Below the pieces are notes generated by a model. That model did not search any database. It was given only the letters and a program-made list of their open reading frames with translations, and had not been told where the DNA came from. The position numbers were made by a program, and so were the translations under genes. 7,156 nucleotides of DNA from an uncultured Ruminococcus sp. (GTDB lineage Bacteria > Bacillota_A > Clostridia > Oscillospirales > Ruminococcaceae), in assembly GCA_947303535.1 (NCBI GenBank), contig CAMYYQ010000050.1, positions 1 through 7,156 of the forward strand, written 5' to 3'. Shown here one piece after another: positions 1 through 4,740 of this stretch. Each line of letters starts with the position of its first letter. Positions within the stretch are counted from its first letter, which is position 1.

Positions 1-50
1 CAGCAAAACTGACAGAGGGTCGCGGCTCCTGTTGGGAGTTCCGCCGCCCG
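1..50. repeat. Possible end of an intergenic palindromic repeat, cut by the window edge
   Basis: No convincing reading frame covers this stretch. It is rich in inverted repeats: CAG at 1-3 faces CTG at 9-11 across a CAAAA loop, and GCGG plus CTCC at 22-29 can pair with GGAG at 35-38 and CCGC at 41-44, with a two-base bulge at 39-40. The wording resembles palindromic intergenic repeats that I recall from gut Firmicutes, but that is memory and not a search result. The left part lies outside the window, so neither boundaries nor function can be given. Confidence 0.3.
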
Positions 51-53
51 ATA

Positions 54-76
54 ATTAAGCGGCAAAGCCGCTTAAT
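54..76. repeat. Perfect 10-bp inverted repeat with AAA loop
   Basis: ATTAAGCGGC at 54-63 is followed by AAA and then its exact complement GCCGCTTAAT at 67-76. No T-run follows on either strand, so it does not look like an intrinsic terminator. It lies between the repeat-like left edge and a heptamer array, downstream of the cellulase gene. It may be part of a dispersed palindromic element. Confidence 0.6.
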
Positions 77-79
77 AAT

Positions 80-104
80 GGCTAAGAACTAAAGGCTAAA
101 GGCT
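80..104. repeat. Heptamer tandem array, about 3.6 copies
   Basis: The units are GGCTAAG, AACTAAA, GGCTAAA and a final partial GGCT, period seven, 25 bases in all. An array of the same period, length and orientation lies at 2623-2647 on the other side of the cellulase gene. Function unknown. Confidence 0.6.
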
Positions 105-109
105 CATAT

Positions 110-150
110 AAAAAAACTCCCCGAGGCAATACCTCGGGGCTTTCATTTTT
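110..150 (-). terminator. Intrinsic terminator of the cellulase gene
   Basis: A perfect 8-bp GC-rich stem (CCCCGAGG at 119-126, CCTCGGGG at 132-139) encloses a CAATA loop. Read on the minus strand it is followed by a run of seven T (A110-116 on plus). It begins about ten bases after the cellulase stop codon. The plus-strand side is also T-rich (141-150), so it may work in both directions. Confidence 0.85.
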
Positions 151-2503
151 ATGCGTTCTGTGCGATAAGGAGCTTTCTAAGCTCTACCTCGTCATGGATA
201 TCGACTTCTCCGTCACTGTTGAAGTCAAACTGTACTGCTGCATCTTCCGAGCTGAAAGCTTCAAGACCAAGCAACATTCTGCGAAGTCTTACAAGCTGAG
301 CTACTTTATATACCTTTGCAGGCTTTGTACCGTCAGGCTCAGTGCCGCCGATAAGCTTTCCGTCAGCGTATACACATACGTTTTCGCAGCGTTTTGCGAA
401 CTCAACTCCGCTTACGATATTATCGTAGTCCTCGCCCTCTTCCGTAAGGTCTATCATACCCTTTTTGCTCCAGTCGTTTGAAGAATCCCACTTCTCACCG
501 TAGTAGTTGCCGATAATGAGCTGATACTTCTTGTTGGAGTTTGCAATAGCATAATCAGGCCATGATATCTCGATGTAATAGATATCGTCCTTGTACTGCT
601 TGGGCTGAGAAAGTACAGCAGCCTTGCCTGTTACCTCTGTCTCTACCTGATCGTAGGTCTTTTGCAGTACAAAGCTGCCAGGGATAGTCTTGTTCTCGAA
701 TTCCTCTATGCTGAAATAGTAGCGTATTGATATATCGTCATGGGGTTCGAGAGAGTCTGTATTTACAAAGAATGTGAGCTTTGTAACGCCTGCGCCTGTC
801 TTTTCGGGAGCGTCCGAACAATAGCCTGCTGCCCAGAAATCATCTCCCGAGAAAAGCTGTGTATCGTCTGTCTTTTCAGCAGGCGGGAAATTCTCCTCGG
901 GCTTCATTGTCTTATCTCCCTTGTAAAGATAAAGTCCTGCCGCTGCACCTACGATAGCTGCATTGTAGTCGATAGTTACCTCATTGTATACCCAGTCTTT
1001 GGTCACATCGTTGTGCTCATCGTTTTCATCAGGACCGCCTGCAAGCGCACCGTAGAGTACGTGCTTGTGCTCGGCAGGATCCTCTGCCATTGTAAGTCCC
1101 GAAGCTGCACGGTGATGAGGATATTTTACGGAATTCTCTCCGTAGCCTACTACATAACTTCTGCCGAGAGGGTTATCGCCGATGATGTATTCCATTTGTC
1201 CCAGCGCCCACTCTGTGAAGGTGTAATCAGGATTTTTCTCATTATACTTGTCCTTGCCATTGTTGTACTTATCATATACCAGAGCCGTGAACTGTACTGC
1301 CGTATTGTATCTTGCACTTCCCCATGTATCAAGGTGGAAGTAGCCCGCAGGAGTAAGCTTTTTGGTCATGACCGTATTCAAAGCCTTTGCTTCCATTTCC
1401 CAGAAATCCAGAACTTCATACTGACCTCTGCCGATAGCCACACGGGTCTCCTCGCATACCTCGGGGTAGATATCCTGTATACGTCCGAAAACAAGTCCAA
1501 CGCCGTTCCACATATCGTTCCAGCAGAGAACATATCCGGGAGGCGCATAGTAGTCGATATACTGCTCACAGGCTTCAAGGTAATCATGGTCGCGTGTTAT
1601 AAGATAGAGCCAGCCTGCTGCAAAACAGAAGTCGTCCTCCCACTTGCTCGATGTATAGAAGCTTGCAGGACCGTCCTTGCCCTGTCCCACTTTTTTCTCG
1701 TTCTTGTTGGCAAAGTCGAACAGTGCCTTTGCGTAGTCGAGACACTTCTCCGCATACTCGGGGTCTGTGTCCTTGAAGTTGTAATAATTTATTGCAAGAG
1801 CAGCTGCACTTTCCGAAACATCATCGGTAGTCGGAAGGTCTGATGTGGCAAAAAATGCAGGTCTGCCCATAGCGTCTATCTCAGGGGACTGCCAGTAGCT
1901 GTGGTCAACAGCTCCGTCGCCGACCTGATAGCAGAAAGCAATAACGTCGCCGTTCTTGTCACGGAAGGTACTGCGCATGAAGTAATCGCAGAAATAACGG
2001 CATATAGTCTCTGCATGAGCTGCCTGTCCTGTTTCCTCATAAGCCTCACGGAACTCATAATAGCCCCATGATACCACAGAAGCCGCATAAGCCTCGGGAA
2101 GTCCGAATTTTACGTGGTCGCCTGCATCGTGAAAGCCGCCTGAAACATCAATAAATCCGTCACCGTCGGGATCAAGGATATCCTTGTACTTTTCCATGAA
2201 GCTCTCTGACAAATTCGTTCCCGTGTGGTCATCGTCAATGGGGTGCATTGGAACTTTTGAATCATATACATGACAGTTTCCGCGCCATGAAAGACGGTTG
2301 TTATCGGAGACTCCCGTACCGCACATATTTGCGTCATAGAAATAAAGTGTATACTGCAACAGCTTTGCCCAGTTGTTCTCGGTCTCTGCATAGTCCACAA
2401 CATCAGGAGTAGTCGCTGCTACAGCAGTACTGCCTGCCGCAGAAGCTGTCAGTGCCATAACAGCCGCAGAAGCAAGAGCAGATACTCTTTTCAATATTTT
2501 CAT
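149..2503 (-). CDS. Secreted GH9 cellulase with CBM3 and a C-terminal dockerin
   Basis: This 784-residue protein is a family 9 glycoside hydrolase, predicted to cut beta-1,4-glucan in cellulose outside the cell. Residues 1-30 form a Sec signal peptide (basic MKILKR start, Ala-rich core, likely cleavage after AVA at 27-29). The catalytic module spans about 38-530. It has the DAGD motif at 126-129 (D129 expected as catalytic base), the first GH9 signature ending in PHHR (449-465) and the second around YNEVTIDYNA, with E508 as expected acid. Residues 548-725 match CBM3, including WDSSNDWS (672-679) and VYADGKLIGG (711-720). GH9 followed directly by CBM3 is typical of the CBM3c class, which makes many of these enzymes processive; that part is inference. 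Residues 724-784 are a dockerin with one intact calcium loop (D760, N762, D764, D768, D771); the first loop is degenerate. The start at 2503 is chosen because it places the signal peptide at the N-terminus and has an AGAAAGGA site upstream. Confidence 0.95.
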   Translation of the reverse strand: MKILKRVSALASAAVMALTASAAGSTAVAATTPDVVDYAETENNWAKLLQYTLYFYDANMCGTGVSDNNRLSWRGNCHVYDSKVPMHPIDDDHTGTNLSESFMEKYKDILDPDGDGFIDVSGGFHDAGDHVKFGLPEAYAASVVSWGYYEFREAYEETGQAAHAETICRYFCDYFMRSTFRDKNGDVIAFCYQVGDGAVDHSYWQSPEIDAMGRPAFFATSDLPTTDDVSESAAALAINYYNFKDTDPEYAEKCLDYAKALFDFANKNEKKVGQGKDGPASFYTSSKWEDDFCFAAGWLYLITRDHDYLEACEQYIDYYAPPGYVLCWNDMWNGVGLVFGRIQDIYPEVCEETRVAIGRGQYEVLDFWEMEAKALNTVMTKKLTPAGYFHLDTWGSARYNTAVQFTALVYDKYNNGKDKYNEKNPDYTFTEWALGQMEYIIGDNPLGRSYVVGYGENSVKYPHHRAASGLTMAEDPAEHKHVLYGALAGGPDENDEHNDVTKDWVYNEVTIDYNAAIVGAAAGLYLYKGDKTMKPEENFPPAEKTDDTQLFSGDDFWAAGYCSDAPEKTGAGVTKLTFFVNTDSLEPHDDISIRYYFSIEEFENKTIPGSFVLQKTYDQVETEVTGKAAVLSQPKQYKDDIYYIEISWPDYAIANSNKKYQLIIGNYYGEKWDSSNDWSKKGMIDLTEEGEDYDNIVSGVEFAKRCENVCVYADGKLIGGTEPDGTKPAKVYKVAQLVRLRRMLLGLEAFSSEDAAVQFDFNSDGEVDIHDEVELRKLLIAQNA

Positions 2504-2511
2504 AAACTCAT

Positions 2512-2519
2512 TCCTTTCT
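2512..2519 (-). promoter_or_regulatory. Ribosome binding site that fixes the cellulase start
   Basis: The minus strand reads AGAAAGGA eight bases before the ATG at 2501-2503. The frame stays open a further 22 codons upstream to a GTG at 2569, but that start has no ribosome site and would bury the signal peptide, so the ATG is preferred. Confidence 0.85.
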
Positions 2520-2551
2520 GATAATAGTGATCGAATCAGGGAAGTATTATC
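2520..2551 (-). promoter_or_regulatory. Inverted repeat next to the cellulase ribosome site
   Basis: GATAATA at 2520-2526 and TATTATC at 2545-2551 are exact complements, with an inner TGAT/ATCA pair in the 18-base loop. In the transcript the 3' arm ends right at the AGAAAGGA site. A hairpin here could affect ribosome access; it is A/T-rich and weak, so a role is only a possibility. Confidence 0.35.
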
Positions 2552-2575
2552 TTCATTCCTATTTATCACGGAACT

Positions 2576-2648
2576 CAGCCCTTAGCCTTTTGACGTTAGC
2601 TATCAGCAAATGTGTCGCCTTCGGCTAAAGGCTAACGGCTAACGGCTG
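2576..2648 (-). promoter_or_regulatory. Nested inverted-repeat structure in the cellulase leader
   Basis: Three nested stems can form. The outer arms CAGCCCTTAGCC (2576-2587) and GGCTAACGGCTG (2637-2648) pair at 11 of 12 positions. A middle pair GTTAGC (2595-2600) with GCTAAC (2631-2636) is perfect. An inner GCC/GGC closes over TTC at 2617-2625. The structure lies downstream of the predicted start of transcription, so it would be in the messenger RNA. One arm is the heptamer array, so it may be a repeat element rather than a dedicated regulator. Confidence 0.5.
2623..2647. repeat. Heptamer tandem array, about 3.6 copies
   Basis: Units GGCTAAA, GGCTAAC, GGCTAAC and partial GGCT, period seven, 25 bases. 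It matches the array at 80-104 in length, period and orientation, and it supplies part of the pairing arms of the leader structure. Confidence 0.65.
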
Positions 2649-2708
2649 TATATTTTTTCTTCCCTATTTCAATTTACAGTAGCCTTTGCATATTCATTTT
2701 ATAGTTCC

Positions 2709-2737
2709 ATTTTAGCCTATATCAGCCAATATGTCAA
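2709..2737 (-). promoter_or_regulatory. Sigma-A type promoter of the cellulase gene
   Basis: On the minus strand a perfect TTGACA (2732-2737) is followed after exactly 17 bases by TAAAAT (2709-2714), one base from consensus. Transcription would begin near 2702, giving a leader of about 200 bases before the ATG. It lies after the GNAT stop codon, so the cellulase can be transcribed on its own. Confidence 0.8.
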
Positions 2738-2821
2738 CACATAACTTGCGGATTTTTCTTTATATATTACAGTTCGTTTTCCAAAAGTCCGAAAGCATTC
2801 TTCTCAGCTTCGTGTATGTTT

Positions 2822-3349
2822 TTATCTTTTGCGCAATACCTGCCACTCCTGACGTGTAATAGCATATATTTCGGTAAGCTCAGACTCTGCGTCAATATAC
2901 TCCCCCACCAATGACATACCGTTTGCCCTTGCGGTCGCCGCAGATGCAGTATTATCCTTCTTCATATATGAATACAGCACGTTGAAGGGAGTATTCTCAA
3001 ACGCCCAATCCCTGCATTTCTCAGCTGCTTCCTTTGCATATCCCTTTCTCTGGAACTGCCTGTGGATATGATAACCTATCTCAGGTCTGATACTTCCGTT
3101 TATACCCTGCATGGTAATACCGCAGTCTCCGATAACTTTGCCCGTCTCTCTATGAACTACAGCCCAGAGTCCGAAACCAAACACTCTGTATCGCTCAATG
3201 TTCCTCATTATCCAGTCTCTTACCCTTTTCTCATCAAAAATATATGGGTAATATCTCATATTCTCAGCATCGCCCAAAACCTCATAAAGCGCATCAAAGT
3301 CATCTATCGACATTTCCCTTAAATATGATCTTGCAGTTTCCAGTTCCAT
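2822..3349 (-). CDS. GNAT family N-acetyltransferase, RimJ/RimL-like
   Basis: This 175-residue cytoplasmic protein belongs to the acetyl-CoA-dependent GNAT superfamily, in the RimJ/RimL-type branch that acetylates protein N-termini or small molecules; its substrate is unknown. Visible marks are the N-terminal LETARSYLREM pattern typical of the branch, a central strand region WAVVHRETGKVIGDCGI (62-78), the acetyl-CoA pyrophosphate-binding motif QRKGYA (100-105, Q-x-x-G-x-A), and the later DNTASAATARANGM segment (132-145), which corresponds to the usual N-x-x-S helix. The length is normal for the family. The ATG at 3347-3349 has an AAAGGGG ribosome site (3357-3363) seven bases upstream. Only about 25 bases separate the start from the end of the tRNA-Thr terminator, so no separate promoter is apparent and read-through from the tRNA is possible. 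Confidence 0.9.
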   Translation of the reverse strand: MELETARSYLREMSIDDFDALYEVLGDAENMRYYPYIFDEKRVRDWIMRNIERYRVFGFGLWAVVHRETGKVIGDCGITMQGINGSIRPEIGYHIHRQFQRKGYAKEAAEKCRDWAFENTPFNVLYSYMKKDNTASAATARANGMSLVGEYIDAESELTEIYAITRQEWQVLRKR

Positions 3350-3372
3350 CGTTTATCCCCTTTCTGAAATAT

Positions 3373-3406
3373 AAAAAACGCGCTCCGACTGAACCGAAAC
3401 GCGTTT
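3373..3406 (-). terminator. Intrinsic terminator of the tRNA-Thr gene
   Basis: AAACGCG (3376-3382) and CGCGTTT (3400-3406) form a perfect 7-bp stem over a 17-base loop. Read on minus, the stem runs into a T-run (A373-378 of the 3300s on plus). It starts five bases after the tRNA end. The loop is large, so termination may be incomplete. Confidence 0.75.
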
Positions 3407-3410
3407 AAAG

Positions 3411-3483
3411 AGCTGATGATCGGACTTGAACCGACGACCTACGCCTTACCAAGGCGTTGCGCTACCGACTGTGCCACATCAGC
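3411..3483 (-). tRNA. tRNA-Thr (anticodon GGT)
   Basis: The minus strand folds into a cloverleaf of 73 bases. The acceptor stem is GCTGATG with CATCAGC and discriminator T. The anticodon stem ACGCC/GGCGT encloses loop TTGGTAA, giving anticodon GGT, which reads ACC and ACT threonine codons. The T arm has GTCGG, loop TTCAAGT, and CCGAT with one G-T pair. The D arm GCAC/GCGC carries one A-C mismatch at pair 12-23. The 3' CCA is not encoded and must be added by the CCA-adding enzyme. It has its own promoter and terminator. Confidence 0.95.
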
Positions 3484-3496
3484 ATCAACAGATAAT

Positions 3497-3525
3497 ATTA
3501 TACAGCAACCGCAGACAAAAGTCAA
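3497..3525 (-). promoter_or_regulatory. Promoter of tRNA-Thr
   Basis: On minus, TTGACT (3520-3525) and a perfect TATAAT (3497-3502) are separated by 17 bases. Transcription would start near 3490, just ahead of the mature 5' end at 3483. Upstream sequence is A/T-rich, as is common for stable RNA promoters. Confidence 0.85.
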
Positions 3526-3576
3526 TAGGCACATATTTTATTTTTTATATTAACTTAAAGTCTGTTGTTTCGCCTC

Positions 3577-3606
3577 AAAAAAATTTTTTCTATTTTTTTG
3601 AAAAAA
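3577..3606 (+). promoter_or_regulatory. A/T tracts, UP-element-like, upstream of tRNA-Leu
   Basis: Runs of seven A, six T, seven T and six A follow one another with only a few bases between. Relative to the tRNA-Leu start near 3646 they cover about -69 to -40, where UP elements bind the RNA polymerase alpha subunits. The phased tracts would also bend DNA. CAAAAAAA (3576-3583) and TTTTTTTG (3593-3600) are an inverted repeat, but there is no GC stem, so it is not a terminator. Confidence 0.5.
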
Positions 3607-3610
3607 GGTA

Positions 3611-3639
3611 TTGACAAAACGTTTTTTATCTGATATAAT
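3611..3639 (+). promoter_or_regulatory. Full-consensus promoter of tRNA-Leu
   Basis: A perfect TTGACA (3611-3616) and a perfect TATAAT (3634-3639) are 17 bases apart, with transcription expected near 3646, twenty bases before the mature tRNA. It is the only promoter in the window with both boxes at full consensus. Confidence 0.9.
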
Positions 3640-3665
3640 ATTAAAGCAGTCGAGAGACGGGCAAT

Positions 3666-3750
3666 GCGAGTGTGCTGGAATAGGCAGACAGGCACGTTTG
3701 AGGGGCGTGTGTCGAGAGACGTATGGGTTCAAGTCCCATTACTCGCACCA
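3666..3750 (+). tRNA. tRNA-Leu (anticodon GAG), CCA encoded
   Basis: This 85-base class II tRNA has an acceptor stem GCGAGTG paired with TACTCGC (one G-T pair), discriminator A and an encoded CCA at 3748-3750. The anticodon arm CACGT/GCGTG (one T-G pair) holds loop TTGAGGG, giving GAG, which reads CTC and CTT leucine codons. The long variable arm has a GTC/GAC stem over GAGA, as expected for leucine. The T arm is ATGGG, loop TTCAAGT, CCCAT. The terminator starts right after the CCA. Confidence 0.95.
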
Positions 3751-3788
3751 AAGAAGCGTTTACCAATGGTAAACGCTTCTTTCTTTTT
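3751..3788 (+). terminator. Intrinsic terminator of tRNA-Leu
   Basis: A perfect 14-bp stem, AAGAAGCGTTTACC (3751-3764) with its complement at 3768-3781, encloses an AAT loop and is followed by TCTTTTT. It abuts the tRNA CCA. The fruK-like gene starts only 40 bases later. Confidence 0.85.
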
Positions 3789-3827
3789 AATCTGAGCACA
3801 GATCTGAAATTAAAAGGAGTCTTATAA

Positions 3828-4727
3828 ATGATATATACGGTCACATTCAATCCCGCAATAGACTATGTATTGCACACCGACCGAATACAGACGGGCTGTG
3901 TCAACCGTTCCGAGTCTGAGGAGATATTCTTCGGCGGCAAGGGCATAAACGTTTCTGCCGTACTTGCCGAGCTTGGTGTAAAGAGCAAGGCACTTGGATT
4001 TATAGCAGGCTTTACAGGCGAAGCTATAGAGCAGGGCGTAAAGGGAATGGGCATAGATGCTGATTTCGTAAAGCTGAAAAGCGGCAATTCCCGTATAAAT
4101 GTAAAACTGAAAGCAGATGAAGAGACTGAGATAAACGGACAGGGGCCCCATATCGACAGCGAATACATAGACGAGCTTATGGAGAAGCTGGACGAAATAA
4201 AAGACGGTGATACTCTTGTACTTGCAGGAAGTATCCCCAACAGTCTCCCCAACGATATATACGAAAGGATACTTTCGAGGCTGTCAGACCGTGATATCAG
4301 AGTAGTTGCCGACACAGCAAAAGGACTCCTCACAAGCATACTCAAATACCGTCCTTTCCTTATAAAGCCCAACAATTTCGAGCTTAGTGAGATATTCGGC
4401 GTCAACATAACCACATACGATGAGATAGTCGAACACGCAGTAAAGCTTCAGGCTATGGGTGCTGGAAATGTACTCGTTTCAATGGCTGAAAAAGGAGCTG
4501 TACTCCTTGACGAGAGAGGAAAGCTCTACAAATGCGGAGCCTGCACAGGTACGGTCAAAAACTCTGTAGGCGCAGGCGACTCAATGCTTGCAGGCTTTAT
4601 CGCAGGCTTTGACGGTGAGAACTACGACTATGCACTGAAACTCGGCACAGCCTGCGGAGGTGCAACAGCTTTCTCCGACGGACTTGCAAAGAAAGAACTA
4701 ATAGACAAGCTTATGGAACAGCTCTGA
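3828..4727 (+). CDS. fruK: PfkB-family sugar-phosphate kinase, probable 1-phosphofructokinase
   Basis: This 299-residue cytoplasmic kinase belongs to the FruK/LacC branch of the PfkB (ribokinase) family. The likely reaction is ATP plus fructose-1-phosphate to fructose-1,6-bisphosphate. The start MIYTVTFNPAIDYVL is typical of FruK, the first PfkB signature GGKGINV lies at 36-42, a KPNNFEL segment at 180-186, and the second signature with GAGDS at 248-252 gives D251 as expected catalytic base. The length is usual for the family. An AAAGGAG site (3813-3819) lies eight bases before the ATG. The next gene, a fructose-1,6-bisphosphatase, follows after 13 bases, so the two are almost certainly co-transcribed. 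No fructose PTS transporter or fruR-type regulator is in the window, unlike classical fru operons. Tagatose-6-phosphate kinase or a 6-phosphofructokinase activity is therefore a real alternative. No promoter is visible between the tRNA terminator and this gene. Confidence 0.85.
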   Translation: MIYTVTFNPAIDYVLHTDRIQTGCVNRSESEEIFFGGKGINVSAVLAELGVKSKALGFIAGFTGEAIEQGVKGMGIDADFVKLKSGNSRINVKLKADEETEINGQGPHIDSEYIDELMEKLDEIKDGDTLVLAGSIPNSLPNDIYERILSRLSDRDIRVVADTAKGLLTSILKYRPFLIKPNNFELSEIFGVNITTYDEIVEHAVKLQAMGAGNVLVSMAEKGAVLLDERGKLYKCGACTGTVKNSVGAGDSMLAGFIAGFDGENYDYALKLGTACGGATAFSDGLAKKELIDKLMEQL

Positions 4728-4740
4728 ATGGAGGGCAGCT

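Larger units (their letters stand above)
2504..2821. other. 318-bp intergenic region: cellulase promoter and structured leader
   Basis: No gene is seen here. Read on the minus strand from GNAT towards the cellulase, it holds about 84 bases (2738-2821) with no clear feature, then a promoter, then a leader of roughly 200 bases. The leader contains a heptamer array, a nested inverted-repeat structure and a small hairpin beside the ribosome site. I found no convincing intrinsic terminator for the GNAT gene in 2738-2821; only weak inverted repeats with A/T-rich flanks are present. The leader did not match any riboswitch class I could recognise by eye. Confidence 0.6.

Noticed and set aside
54..76. 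Inverted repeat as a terminator for a gene to the left
   Set aside because: The stem is strong but no T-run follows on either strand.
80..104. Heptamer array as a CRISPR remnant
   Set aside because: The units are seven bases long with no spacers between them, which does not fit CRISPR repeats.
740..1843. Plus-strand open frame of 367 codons
   Set aside because: It is antisense to the GH9 gene, whose motifs are unmistakable; the translation is rich in Cys, Ile and Val without recognisable domains and has no ribosome site.
2504..2569. Cellulase starting 22 codons upstream at GTG 2569
   Set aside because: No ribosome site precedes it and it would place a charged 22-residue stretch ahead of the signal peptide; the ATG at 2503 has both a good ribosome site and a proper signal sequence.
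2738..2821. GNAT gene terminator
   Set aside because: Only imperfect short inverted repeats were found (for example around 2790-2813), with no stable GC stem plus T-run.
3576..3600. A/T inverted repeat as a terminator
   Set aside because: The stem has one GC pair only and no gene ends into it; its position fits an UP element for tRNA-Leu better.
3426..3614. Plus-strand 62-codon frame across the tRNA-Thr gene
   Set aside because: It runs through a clear tRNA and two promoter regions; the peptide is an artefact of reading the tRNA complement.
3863..4414. Minus-strand open frame of 183 codons
   Set aside because: It lies opposite the PfkB kinase gene and its Ser-rich translation is the usual shadow of a coding strand.
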